The notes below the pieces were generated by a model. It was not told the DNA's origin. It did no database searches and worked only from the letters and a program-made list of their open reading frames with translations. A stretch of 64,000 nucleotides of DNA from CALWZE01 sp036644375. GTDB lineage: Bacteria > Bacillota > Clostridia > Oscillospirales > Ruminococcaceae. Below, piece after piece: positions 34,482 through 43,737 of this stretch. The stretch covers positions 11,908 to 75,907 of the forward strand of contig JAVXQD010000006.1 of the NCBI GenBank assembly GCA_036644375.1, in the 5' to 3' direction. Position 1 is the stretch's first letter. Every line of letters starts with the position of its first letter. Both the position numbers and the translations under genes were made by a program.

Positions 34482-36074
34482 TTGGCAGGACTTGTAGAAC
34501 AAATAGGACGCAGACGCACGTTTGCGATAATATCACACCCGGATGCGGGTAAAACCACCCTTACCGAAAAGCTGCTGCTGTATGGCGGCGCGATTCAACA
34601 GGCAGGAAGCGTAAAGAGTAAAAAGGCAAATAAATTCGCCGTGTCCGACTGGATGGACATTGAAAAGCAGAGAGGAATTTCGGTAACCTCGTCTGTTATG
34701 CAATTTGAATATGAGAATTGCTGCATCAATATACTCGACACTCCGGGACATCAGGATTTCTCGGAGGACACCTATCGCACGCTGATGGCGGCAGACTCGG
34801 CCGTCATGGTGATCGATGCCTCAAAGGGCGTTGAAAACCAGACGCGAAAGCTGTTTAAGGTCTGCACGATGCGCAATATTCCGATTTTCACATTTATTAA
34901 TAAAATGGACCGTGAGGCGCGCAGCCCATACGACCTCATGGAGGAAATTGAAAAAGAGCTTGGAATCGCAACCTGTCCGATGAATTGGCCTATCGGCTCG
35001 GGCAGGGATTTTAAGGGAGTGTATGACCGAAAGAAAAAGGAAATAATCGCATTCAAGTCAAATATCGGCGGCTTGCGCGAGGCGGAGGCGACCGAGCTGT
35101 CGCTCGATTCACCCGATATTAACCGAGTGCTCGGGGATTCGCTGCATCAAATTCTGCTTGATGATTTGGAGCTGCTGGACGGGGCGGGAGTGGAATTTGA
35201 CCAGTCACTTGTCGACTGCGGAAAGCTGAGTCCTGTGTTTTTCGGCTCGGCACTGACGAATTTCGGTGTGGAGCCGTTTCTTGAGGACTTTTTGCGTATG
35301 ACGCCGCCGCCTCTTTCAAGAACGGCGGATATCGGAGTGGTGGATTGCTTCAGCAAGGAGTTTTCGGCTTTTGTGTTTAAAATTCAGGCAAATATGAATA
35401 AGGCACACCGCGACCGCATTGCGTTTATGCGTATCTGCTCTGGTAAGTTTGAAAAGGGCATGGATGTGTGGCATGTGCAGGGAGGGCGAAAAACCAAGCT
35501 GTCACAGCCGCAGCAGATGATGGCAAGTGATCGCGAGGTTATTGAGGAGGCATATGCCGGCGATATTATCGGTGTGTTTGATCCCGGCCTTTTTGCGATA
35601 GGAGATACGGTTTGCTCACCCGAGAGAATAGTGAAATTCGACGGTATACCTACCTTCGCTCCGGAGCATTTTGCGATTATTACCCAAAAGGATACGCTCA
35701 AGCGCAAACAGTTTGTAAAGGGCACAAGCCAGATTGCCCAAGAGGGCGCGATACAGATATTTCAAGAGCCGAACAGCGGTATGGAGAGAGTCATTGTCGG
35801 AGTTGTCGGGGTGCTTCAATTCGAAGTGCTCGAGCATCGTCTTCTCAACGAATATAACGTTGAAATCAGGCGTGAGGATCTGCCATATGAGTTTATCCGA
35901 TGGGTGAGCAGGCTGTCTGTCGATGAGATAAAGGAGCTGAACCTGACATCCGGCACACGCCATGTACAGGATTTAAAGGGCAACAACCTTCTGCTGTTTT
36001 CGAACAACTGGGGCATTCGGTGGGCTCTTGATCACAACAGCGGACTTGAGCTTTCGGAATTCAGCAAAGGCTGA
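34482..36074 (+). CDS. prfC: Peptide chain release factor 3
   Basis: RF3 is the GTPase that recycles RF1/RF2 from the ribosome. G motifs: SHPDAGKTTLTEKLL (G1), GISVTSSVM (switch I), LDTPGHQDFSEDTYRTL (G3), FINKMDREARSP (G4). Then translation-factor domain 2 and the RF3-specific C-terminus. 530 residues, the normal length. The start is TTG at 34482 behind GAGGAAAC. Confidence 0.96.
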   Translation: MAGLVEQIGRRRTFAIISHPDAGKTTLTEKLLLYGGAIQQAGSVKSKKANKFAVSDWMDIEKQRGISVTSSVMQFEYENCCINILDTPGHQDFSEDTYRTLMAADSAVMVIDASKGVENQTRKLFKVCTMRNIPIFTFINKMDREARSPYDLMEEIEKELGIATCPMNWPIGSGRDFKGVYDRKKKEIIAFKSNIGGLREAEATELSLDSPDINRVLGDSLHQILLDDLELLDGAGVEFDQSLVDCGKLSPVFFGSALTNFGVEPFLEDFLRMTPPPLSRTADIGVVDCFSKEFSAFVFKIQANMNKAHRDRIAFMRICSGKFEKGMDVWHVQGGRKTKLSQPQQMMASDREVIEEAYAGDIIGVFDPGLFAIGDTVCSPERIVKFDGIPTFAPEHFAIITQKDTLKRKQFVKGTSQIAQEGAIQIFQEPNSGMERVIVGVVGVLQFEVLEHRLLNEYNVEIRREDLPYEFIRWVSRLSVDEIKELNLTSGTRHVQDLKGNNLLLFSNNWGIRWALDHNSGLELSEFSKG

Positions 36075-36155
36075 CGGAGCTTAAAACAACGAAAACGCGA
36101 TGCCAAACTAACCTGTGACCGGCAGATTGCGTGTATTAATGCCATGAATAAAACC

Positions 36156-36207
36156 AAACGCCCTTGAGGCCTAAGATGATGATTCTCAGGCTTCAAGGGC
36201 GTTTTTT
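36156..36207. terminator. Strong bidirectional terminator, copy 1 of a hairpin family
   Basis: AAACGCCCTTGAGGCC pairs with GGCTTCAAGGGCGTTT and is followed by a T-run. It separates the convergent prfC and transpeptidase genes. The outer arms are the same as those of the terminator at 53329-53376. Confidence 0.9.
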
Positions 36208-36222
36208 AAGAATGCGGAAAAC

Positions 36223-37590
36223 CTATCCGTTTACCGCCTGCTGCAAAACGCGGTTTGCAACCGCGCCCGCGACCGATACGCCCCAGCCGCCGTTTTCAAC
36301 GAAAACCGCAAAGGCATATGGGTTCTTGTCATCGTCCAAAAATCCGGTAAACCAAGCGTGGGGTGTGTCCCCCTCGGCAATTTCAGCTGTGCCGGATTTC
36401 GCGCACATATTAAGATCGGGAAAACGCCAGTCACCGTAATTCGCGGTTACATTGTAGCGCATCATCTCTCCGATTGTGTCGGCGGTTGATTCGCTCATTA
36501 GACGGGCCTTGTCCGAAAAACCGTATATTCCCGCAGGGAATCCGGACGGGGTGGTGACCTTTTGTATAATGCGGGGATTGACGGCGCGCCCGCCCTCTGC
36601 TATTGCACCCATATACCGTGCCATTGAGAGAGGATTTACAAGGTCGTTGTATTGCCCGATTCCCGACCATGCGAGGTCGGCAGTGCCGTTATCCGCAAGC
36701 TCGTAGCTACCTTTGGCAACAGTGAGGTCGCCCATTTTAAAGGTGTCGAGCAGACCGGCTTTTTTGGCATAACGCTCAATTGTTTTTGCGCCGAGCTCAA
36801 GGGACAGCTGCGCAAACGCGACATTGCAGGATTCGGCAAGCGCATCCTTAATTCCGATTTTGCCATGTACACCCGAGCAGGTGATTATCTCGCCGTCAAC
36901 CTCTATTTCTCCCGTACAGTTGAATTCCCTGTCCCATAAATCGTCTATATTCTCAATAGCAGCTGCTAACGTGACGAGCTTGAAAACAGAACCCGGAGTA
37001 AACGCAGAGGAAATGGCGCGGTTGATATACGCACCGTCATAGCGCTTGTCCCCCTCTGCAATGTCGGGTGGATCAAGCGGGTCAAATCCGGGCGAGCTGA
37101 CCATACACACCACCGCCCCTGTCTTGTAATTGTATACGGCGACAGCGCCCTTGTTGGAGCCGAGTGCATTGAGAGCCGTCGAGCAGAGCTTGGAGTCAAG
37201 TGTCGTATATATGCTGTTGCCCTTGCCAGTGCGGGAATAGGCGCCGTTTATGAGGTCATAGCCCATAAGTGTGGTTGCATATGAGTTGAGCAGTCCGGTT
37301 CCGATATTGCCTCCGGCATCGCCGACTACATGTAATGTCGCTCGGCGTGTGGTATAGTCATCGCTGAAAATGCGGCTGTTGTCTTCGGATACGCCTGCGA
37401 GCAGATTGCCATTGGCGTCGAAAATCGAGCCTGTCATGAGCACGCCGTTAACATACGCATGTCTGTTGACCCCGAAGGTCACCCAGTCGTCGCCCTTGGT
37501 AATGTATCTTATGAGATAAAGCCCGAAGCCGCAAATGAACATAACGACGACAAGCAGCGCCGCAACGGTTCTTTTATATATTCTCTTCAT
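36223..37590 (-). CDS. Penicillin-binding transpeptidase (class B-like, short)
   Basis: Cross-links peptidoglycan outside the membrane. An N-terminal membrane anchor (VAALLVVVMFICGFGLYLI), a short non-catalytic region, then the transpeptidase motifs SVFK (FTPGSVFKLVTL), SCN (AESCNVAFAQL) and KSGT (CAKSGTAEIAEG). 455 residues, smaller than FtsI and resembling PbpA-like proteins that accompany SEDS glycosyltransferases. It starts within the stop of the SEDS gene (ATGA overlap). Confidence 0.93.
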   Translation of the reverse strand: MKRIYKRTVAALLVVVMFICGFGLYLIRYITKGDDWVTFGVNRHAYVNGVLMTGSIFDANGNLLAGVSEDNSRIFSDDYTTRRATLHVVGDAGGNIGTGLLNSYATTLMGYDLINGAYSRTGKGNSIYTTLDSKLCSTALNALGSNKGAVAVYNYKTGAVVCMVSSPGFDPLDPPDIAEGDKRYDGAYINRAISSAFTPGSVFKLVTLAAAIENIDDLWDREFNCTGEIEVDGEIITCSGVHGKIGIKDALAESCNVAFAQLSLELGAKTIERYAKKAGLLDTFKMGDLTVAKGSYELADNGTADLAWSGIGQYNDLVNPLSMARYMGAIAEGGRAVNPRIIQKVTTPSGFPAGIYGFSDKARLMSESTADTIGEMMRYNVTANYGDWRFPDLNMCAKSGTAEIAEGDTPHAWFTGFLDDDKNPYAFAVFVENGGWGVSVAGAVANRVLQQAVNG

Positions 37591-39365
37591 CTGCGCTGCC
37601 TCCCCGTCCGTTTGAGAACCGATTTTTGCAGCTGAGTGGCAAAGCTTGCGTTTTGCCGTGTGTCAACCGCCTTTACAAAAGCCAGAAGACCAAAGCTTGA
37701 AATCAAGCTTGATCCGCCGTTTGAGATAAACGGCAGCGTGACACCGGTCAGAGGCAGAATATCAACCGAGCCGAAGATATTCAGAGACATCTGAAAGACC
37801 AGCATTGACGTTGCCGCACACGCCGCGATTGTGTAGAAGGATGAGCGCGAGGTTGCTGCGCTGCGCGCGGAGAAAATAGCGAGAGTGCAGATACATGCAA
37901 CGATGCACACTGCAATAATAAGACCATGCTCCTCGGATACCATTCCAAACACAAGATCAGTGTCCGCGGCGGGAATGGTCTTTAGCCAGCCTCCGCCGGC
38001 ACCGACACCGAACAGACCGCCGCTCGCCGCGGCGGACATGGTTCTTGTCTGCTGAAATCCGCCGTCGTGCGCAAATTCCCACGCATGCATCCAAGTCGCA
38101 AAGCGCGCGGCGATATACGGCTTGAATTTGAGAACAATCAGCCCGCCGAAGCCGGCAGCCGCAGTTATCAGAGAGACCGTGGCGATGCTGCCCGAGCGAA
38201 GATAGGCGACAACCAGAAATGCGGCAAAGAAAATAATCACCGCCCCGAAATCGTTCATGTAAGCGAGAGCTGCGGCACATATCGCCGTAAGTACGAGATA
38301 CAGCGCTATGTTTCTCTTTGCGAAAAGGCGGTCGAGTGTGGCAGAGCCTGCAAAAACAAAGGTGAGCTTTGCAAGCTCGCTCGGCTGAATGGACATTCCG
38401 CCGATATATATCCAGTTCAGTGCACCATACACGGTTTTGCCCGCTACAATTGTCAGAAGCAAAAGCCCGACAGTACCCGCCGCCATAAGCCAGCGCAGCG
38501 AACACGCAAAATCGAGATCTCTGAGACACCAGCACAGCACAACAAAAACTATAAGTCCCGCGATAAATGCCACAAGCTGCTTAATTATTCCGCTCGGCTC
38601 AGACGAGGCTGTTATTGCCATTCCGACTGATGAGAGAAAAAATGCAATGAAATCAATTTCAAAGCCTGTGCGTTTAAAGACCCTGAATGTCGCAAAATAT
38701 ATCCACATTACGATTGACATAAGCGCAAAGCCGATCGGTATTGCCCAAGTGAATTCCTCGCGCATTATCAAGGAGAGCTGGGCCGCCATGACTATCTGGA
38801 ACACAGTCATCAAATATAGTGTAAACGACGGTTTTATTTCTCGCCCGGGCTTTGTGCGGTTCTCGCTTTTAAGCTCCTCATCCTTGCTCAGTGGACGAAG
38901 CACGGCTTTTATACCGCCGACCTCAAATTCTTCTCCGCAACGAATCGCTGTTTCGGTTTCCTTTTCAATTGCTTTTCCGTCCACGGTTATTCCGTTTGCC
39001 GAGTTAAGGTCTGTGATTCGCCAGCCGTCTGCTTTGCGTATTAACGCGGCATGGATTCTTGACACAGTGGGATAGTCAAGGCGGATATCGCTGTTTCGCG
39101 AACGTCCGATGACATTTTCCCAGTGGAAAATCGGCAGGTGCAGCCCTTGCGACGGCACGTCAAGATAGCACCAGGTTTCCATCTCCGGCTTGCCTGACAT
39201 AAGTGAGCGAATGCAGCGCACAACTATAATGACAGCAAGCAGTGCGAGTACAACGCGAGCGCACATGGTATAAACACTGTATATTCCGCTGTGCTCGGAA
39301 AACAGGCGCAGCAGTGCCTCGCGGGCGGCATCGGGGTTTGGAATAAGCTCCAATAATTTACTCAA
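37587..39365 (-). CDS. FHA domain-SEDS (FtsW/RodA/SpoVE) fusion protein
   Basis: SEDS proteins polymerise glycan strands from lipid II and pair with class B transpeptidases. The 592-residue protein has a first membrane helix (~31-53), then an FHA phosphothreonine-binding domain (~62-155; VIGRSRNSDIRLD, VSRIHAAL, LNSANGITVDG). Ten or so helices follow, with SEDS signatures ALNWIYIGGMSIQPSELAKL, FVFGMVSEEHGLI and LPLTGVTLPFISNGGSSL. The TTG at 39365 has AGAGG at the right distance; the upstream TTG at 39401 lies before that site. The FHA fusion suggests control by a Ser/Thr kinase, which is inferred. Confidence 0.93.
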   Translation of the reverse strand: MSKLLELIPNPDAAREALLRLFSEHSGIYSVYTMCARVVLALLAVIIVVRCIRSLMSGKPEMETWCYLDVPSQGLHLPIFHWENVIGRSRNSDIRLDYPTVSRIHAALIRKADGWRITDLNSANGITVDGKAIEKETETAIRCGEEFEVGGIKAVLRPLSKDEELKSENRTKPGREIKPSFTLYLMTVFQIVMAAQLSLIMREEFTWAIPIGFALMSIVMWIYFATFRVFKRTGFEIDFIAFFLSSVGMAITASSEPSGIIKQLVAFIAGLIVFVVLCWCLRDLDFACSLRWLMAAGTVGLLLLTIVAGKTVYGALNWIYIGGMSIQPSELAKLTFVFAGSATLDRLFAKRNIALYLVLTAICAAALAYMNDFGAVIIFFAAFLVVAYLRSGSIATVSLITAAAGFGGLIVLKFKPYIAARFATWMHAWEFAHDGGFQQTRTMSAAASGGLFGVGAGGGWLKTIPAADTDLVFGMVSEEHGLIIAVCIVACICTLAIFSARSAATSRSSFYTIAACAATSMLVFQMSLNIFGSVDILPLTGVTLPFISNGGSSLISSFGLLAFVKAVDTRQNASFATQLQKSVLKRTGRQRR

Positions 39366-39725
39366 TTTAAAATTCCTCTGAAAATATATGTATTGACACA
39401 ATTAAAGATATAACGACATGCATAACCGAATCTTTTCAAAATACATATAGATTATAGTCAATATGGCTTTTGCTAATCTGATATGACCTGCAAAAGTCCG
39501 AATTATTCGGTTACCATATGGTGATTATAGCACAAAGTCACTTAAGCCACAGGTGCGAAATTTCGACATTATAAAATATAATACCCATTATAATAACACT
39601 GTTTGCAATTTTGAAAGCTTTCTTTTATAATTATTAAGAATTATTAATTTATTTTCTTCGGAATAATTGAAAAACACTTTCCTTTGCAATTTTGAACTTA
39701 ATTATTTTCAATAAAAGGTGTGCTG
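39366..39725. other. 360-base AT-rich divergent promoter region with a direct repeat
   Basis: No gene. Contains the plus-strand promoter at 39603-39631 and a 14-base direct repeat TTTGCAATTTTGAA at 39602-39615 and 39683-39696, 81 bases apart. The first copy overlaps the promoter -35 box. A minus-strand promoter for the FHA-SEDS operon is not clear. Confidence 0.6.
39603..39631 (+). promoter_or_regulatory. Promoter of the NlpC/P60 gene
   Basis: TTGCAA (39603-39608), 17 bases, a perfect TATAAT (39626-39631). Confidence 0.7.
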
Positions 39726-41750
39726 ATGTCTATTTATAAATCCGGTATATTATTGCATAGCAGGGAAAATGAAAATATCGAGGAGACGGAGCTGCGCGAG
39801 CAACAGGTGTCAAAAGCGGTTGTAACACGTCATATACAGAATAATCCCGCAAAAAAATCAAAAACCGATAAAAGTGCTTCGACAAAGAAAAAAAACGTAA
39901 CTGTATCTATAAAATCTCCAAGTGAGGTTCAAATATCGGTCAGTGCACGGGCAAAAGATGAAGCCGCCAAAAGAGAGGCGTCTTACAAAAAATCAATAGA
40001 CGCAGCTGAGCTGCGGAACATATCAAATGCTGAGACCGACGTTCCGAAAACTGCAAATGCGGATTCAACCCCGTTGCCGAAGAAAGAGAACGTGAGGGTT
40101 TCGGATAATGAACAAGAACAAAGCAAAGAGGGTAAATCCGGCAAATCGCCATTATTCGAAGTTGGTGTGACGGAGGTTAGGCCGGCGGAGCAGGATGAGC
40201 GGGAAGTTGTTCCGATTGCTGCGGCACGGTCGGAAAATCAGGAGGATGCCCTACCCGACAAGGAGCGCGAGGCCGAAAAAAATCAGAATATATTCTCCGA
40301 AATAATATTGAGCGAGATGCCGCAGGCAGAGCCGACGCCATCGAATAAAAACGCTCAAAAATATGCGGCGCTCAAAATAGTGATGTGCATAATGGCATTT
40401 ACCGCGGCGGCATTTTTTGGAGGATATGTACACTACTTAAATTCGCAGCCCCCTGAAATAGGGGCAATAGCAATTGCGGATTCTATCAATGAGGATATGA
40501 CGGTAACGGTTGAAATACCGATTTCATCTCCTCATTTTCTCAGGACGGAGCTGTGGTGTGCGCTCACGCAAAGCAGGGTGCGCCCGACACCGGATGATTC
40601 TGTATGGGTTCGTGCGGAAAACGGAAATTGCATTTTTAATGTCCGTGAGGGCGAGTACTTTGTCTATGCAATGGACTCGCGCGGAAACGCAAGTTTGCCG
40701 GATGAAGACCCGATTGAGCTTGAAAAAATAGTGTCAATAAGCGTTAACAAGGATATGGTATATCTTGCTTTGAACGGGCATGAAACACTCAGCGCCGAAT
40801 TGTTTGTGCTTGGCAGCAAAGATGAGACAGTCACATGGACTTCGTCAGACCCGTCGGTTGCGACGGTGCAGGACGGACTTGTGAGCGCCGTTTCCGCCGG
40901 AAACGCGACAGTGACAGCTTCGAGTGTTGACGGTCAGACCGACGAGGTAAGCGTTTTGGTGACTGAGCTTATCGGTTCTCCGAATATAAACACCGGAAGC
41001 AAGCCGCTGCTGGTCGGAACTCCGTATACAGATGAAGAGGCACATCTGTTGGACAGAATTCTCGCAGATATGGTGCAGAGTGCGGGATATGGAACCAGAG
41101 CGGGCACAGTTGCCGCAGCGAGATTCCTCTCGCTGCAATTCAAATATCGCGTGCCCTATTTCTTTGAAAACGGACGTCTTAACCCACACAATGGCAGACC
41201 GCGCTGCGACGGCGAGGGCAGATATTATCATCAGGGATTGTTTTTGTGCAAGTGCAAGTACGATGACCTTGACCCCGTTCGCTACGGACCCGCAATGTGG
41301 GGTCATCCGCTTATGAATTTCGAAGAAAAATATGCTTTTAAAAAAAATCAGAAATATCCGAATGGCCTTGATTGCAGCGGATTTGTCACATGGTGTCTCA
41401 TAAACGGAGGCAGCGATGTCGGGGATATGGGTGCAGGCGAGGAATATGGAAACAACGATCTCTGTGATCTCGGAGAAAAGATCTACCTGTCCGCTGCCGT
41501 GCTGAAATCGGACCGAATACGTGTGGGTGACTTGATAGCCTCCGACGGACATATGGCAATTATCATTGGTCTTGAGGAAAACAGAATATATATAGCTGAA
41601 TCGCTGTTCACCTCTGTCCGCGTGACAAATTTTCCGCGAAATTACTCGGTTATTGCGAGCGGGCTTTACGATTATGTTATTCCTATGGAAGACATATACA
41701 ACGGCGACGGAAATTTGACAGATATGTTTGATTTAAATGAGGGTTCCTGA
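39726..41750 (+). CDS. Membrane-anchored Big2-NlpC/P60 cell-wall hydrolase
   Basis: A 674-residue protein. Residues 1 to ~215 are charged and disordered and should be cytoplasmic. One membrane helix follows (ALKIVMCIMAFTAAAFFGGYV). Outside lie a Big2-type immunoglobulin-like domain (VTWTSSDPSVATVQDGLVSA, VSAGNATVTA) and a C-terminal NlpC/P60-like peptidase with catalytic Cys in GLDCSGFVTWCLI and His in SDGHMAIIIG. Inferred: a peptidoglycan peptide hydrolase. The ATG at 39726 follows AAAAGGTG. It is divergent from the FHA-SEDS/transpeptidase pair, suggesting shared cell-wall work. Confidence 0.87.
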   Translation: MSIYKSGILLHSRENENIEETELREQQVSKAVVTRHIQNNPAKKSKTDKSASTKKKNVTVSIKSPSEVQISVSARAKDEAAKREASYKKSIDAAELRNISNAETDVPKTANADSTPLPKKENVRVSDNEQEQSKEGKSGKSPLFEVGVTEVRPAEQDEREVVPIAAARSENQEDALPDKEREAEKNQNIFSEIILSEMPQAEPTPSNKNAQKYAALKIVMCIMAFTAAAFFGGYVHYLNSQPPEIGAIAIADSINEDMTVTVEIPISSPHFLRTELWCALTQSRVRPTPDDSVWVRAENGNCIFNVREGEYFVYAMDSRGNASLPDEDPIELEKIVSISVNKDMVYLALNGHETLSAELFVLGSKDETVTWTSSDPSVATVQDGLVSAVSAGNATVTASSVDGQTDEVSVLVTELIGSPNINTGSKPLLVGTPYTDEEAHLLDRILADMVQSAGYGTRAGTVAAARFLSLQFKYRVPYFFENGRLNPHNGRPRCDGEGRYYHQGLFLCKCKYDDLDPVRYGPAMWGHPLMNFEEKYAFKKNQKYPNGLDCSGFVTWCLINGGSDVGDMGAGEEYGNNDLCDLGEKIYLSAAVLKSDRIRVGDLIASDGHMAIIIGLEENRIYIAESLFTSVRVTNFPRNYSVIASGLYDYVIPMEDIYNGDGNLTDMFDLNEGS

Positions 41751-41783
41751 CAGGGGAAAAACGGGATATCCGATTTGTGACAG

Positions 41784-41828
41784 AGAAGGGCACCGCACTG
41801 ATTTTTACAATCAGTGCGGTGCCCTTCT
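41784..41828. terminator. Bidirectional terminator between convergent genes
   Basis: A 20-bp perfect stem starting AGAAGGGCACCG with a five-base loop, between the NlpC/P60 gene and rex. There is no long T-run, but a T-rich loop. Confidence 0.75.
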
Positions 41829-41880
41829 GTCAGTATAATATGGATTAATCAAAATAACATGGCTCTAAGCATGCGCTTGA

Positions 41881-42546
41881 TTATTTGTTGCCCCGAGAGC
41901 CCGCCTCTTCAAGCGCTTTGATCTCGGTGTGGACATTGAAGCCGAGCGTCATAAGGCTGTCTCCGAGATGGACATTTTCCACACATATTGTCGGTTCAAG
42001 ATGAAGCTCGACATGGCTGAAATTCCAAAAACCCTTGATTCCCAATGCAACAAGGCGTGAGGCCATCTGCTGCGCGTGCTCACTCGGGATACACAGAATG
42101 GCAACCATCGGGTGATATTCAGAGCAGAATTCATCGAGCTTAGTGATGCCCATTACATTGAGATCCGGATTTATGTCCGTTATATTTTTGGGGTTCTTGT
42201 CAAATAAGCCGATGAGCTTTATGCCCTTTGCCTCAAACAGATAGGAGGTAAGCGCACGCCCGAGGTTTCCGACACCTATCATAATTGCGGGCATGCTTAT
42301 GTCCAGATAGAGAATTCGCTCGATTTCATCGGAGAGCTGGTCTACGTTATAGCCGTAGCCCTGCTGACCAAAGCCGCCGAAGCAGTTGAGGTCCTGGCGT
42401 ATTTGCGAGGCTGTCAACCCCATGCGCTTTGCGAGTTCTTTCGATGAAATTCGCACGATTCCGCTTTTTTTCAGCTCGGTGAGAAAGCGATAGTAACGCG
42501 GCAGTCGCCTTACTACGAGAAGCGATACCGACTCATTTTGCTTCAT
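41881..42546 (-). CDS. rex: Redox-sensing transcriptional repressor Rex
   Basis: Rex senses the NADH/NAD+ ratio and represses fermentative and respiratory genes. The N-terminal winged helix (SSKELAKRMGLTASQIRQDLNCFGGFGQQGYGYNV) precedes a Rossmann domain with GVGNLGRALTSYLF and the C-terminal swapped helix. 221 residues. AGAGGTG precedes the ATG. It is the last gene of acn-icd-rex, six bases after icd, so it is probably autoregulated through the site at 45721-45738. Confidence 0.96.
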   Translation of the reverse strand: MKQNESVSLLVVRRLPRYYRFLTELKKSGIVRISSKELAKRMGLTASQIRQDLNCFGGFGQQGYGYNVDQLSDEIERILYLDISMPAIMIGVGNLGRALTSYLFEAKGIKLIGLFDKNPKNITDINPDLNVMGITKLDEFCSEYHPMVAILCIPSEHAQQMASRLVALGIKGFWNFSHVELHLEPTICVENVHLGDSLMTLGFNVHTEIKALEEAGSRGNK

Positions 42547-42552
42547 TATACA

Positions 42553-43722
42553 CTACACCTCTCCGATTTTTATTTTTTCGACAGTTGCCATCAGATAATC
42601 TCCGAATTCGGAGCAGGTACAGCCGCTGCTGCGGCCCGTTATGACAAGTTTTTTGTCAGTGAACATGCAGAAATCGAGAGCTTTTTCCAAAAGGTCTGCC
42701 TTTTCCTGCTTTCCGATATGACGAAGCAGCATGACCGATGCGCGCAGCATCGAACAGGGGTCGGCATATTGTGCGCGTCCCTCCTCGACCATGCGGGGAG
42801 CACTTCCGTGAATTGCCTCAAACATGGCATAGTGTTTGCCTATATTCGCGCTGCCTGCCGTTCCGACACCTCCCTGAATCTGCGCTGCCTCGTCGGTGAT
42901 AATATCCCCGTAAAGGTTAGGCAGAACGATAACCTCGAACATACCGCGGCGCTCGGTGTCAATCAGCTTTGCGGTCAGAATGTCGGCATACCAGTCATCG
43001 GTTGTGATTTCGGGATATGACAGACCAATCTCGTTGCAAAGACGCAAAAACTTCCCGTCGGTCTCCTTGATTACGTTTGCCTTTGTGATGATTGAAACGC
43101 GTTTTTTGCCATTTGTACGCGCGTATTCATAGGCGAGCTTCGCGATTCGCTTTGTGCCCTCGTCGGTCGTTACCGTGAAATCAACCGACAGACCGTCGAG
43201 AGAAACTCCCTTGTCGCCGACTGCGTAAGCTCCCTCGGTATTTTCGCGGAAAAACGTCCAGTCAATTCCCTCACCGGGAAGTTTAACAGGGCGCATATTG
43301 GCGAACAGATCAAGCTCACGGCGCATAGCGACATTTGCACTTCCGACATTCGGTCCCTTGTCTCCGGCATCCGGTGTAGTTGTGGGCCCTTTTAGAATTA
43401 CGTTGCATTTTTTCAGTTCTGCGAGAATGTCATCCGGAATTGCCTTTCCCTGAGCAATGCGGTTTTCAATTGTCAGTCCTTCAATTTCACGAAACACAAT
43501 TTTGTTCTGCTTAATTTCATCATTGAGCAAAAAGCGCAGTACACGCTCAGCCTCTTTGCAGATATACGGACCGATACCGTCTCCTCCGCACACGCCGATA
43601 ATCAGCGTGTCCAGTTTGGAGTAATCGTCAAAATCCCCGTCCTTTGCCATGCGCTCGCAACGGTCAAGCTGTTGCTTCAGGAGAGCTTCGAATTGTTCTT
43701 TTGCAGTGTTAATATCAATCAT
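42553..43722 (-). CDS. icd: Isocitrate dehydrogenase-family decarboxylating dehydrogenase
   Basis: A beta-decarboxylating dehydrogenase: GVCGGDGIGPYICKEAERVL, LKGPTTTPDAGDKGPNVGSANVAMRRELDLFANMRP, FRENTEGAYAVG, DDWYADILTAKLI, NLYGDIITDEAAQIQGG, FEAIHGSAPRM. Its place after aconitase supports isocitrate to 2-oxoglutarate rather than isopropylmalate. The coenzyme is not resolved, but an NAD form would suit Rex control. The ATG at 43722 follows GGGTGA; a GTG at 43734 overlaps that site. 389 residues. The gap to acn is 15 bases. Confidence 0.9.
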   Translation of the reverse strand: MIDINTAKEQFEALLKQQLDRCERMAKDGDFDDYSKLDTLIIGVCGGDGIGPYICKEAERVLRFLLNDEIKQNKIVFREIEGLTIENRIAQGKAIPDDILAELKKCNVILKGPTTTPDAGDKGPNVGSANVAMRRELDLFANMRPVKLPGEGIDWTFFRENTEGAYAVGDKGVSLDGLSVDFTVTTDEGTKRIAKLAYEYARTNGKKRVSIITKANVIKETDGKFLRLCNEIGLSYPEITTDDWYADILTAKLIDTERRGMFEVIVLPNLYGDIITDEAAQIQGGVGTAGSANIGKHYAMFEAIHGSAPRMVEEGRAQYADPCSMLRASVMLLRHIGKQEKADLLEKALDFCMFTDKKLVITGRSSGCTCSEFGDYLMATVEKIKIGEV

Positions 43723-43737
43723 TGTGAATTTCACCCG

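Noticed and set aside
42553..43722. 3-isopropylmalate dehydrogenase (LeuB)
   Set aside because: The gene lies between aconitase and rex with tight spacing and no leu genes are nearby; isocitrate dehydrogenase fits better, though the family alone does not decide.
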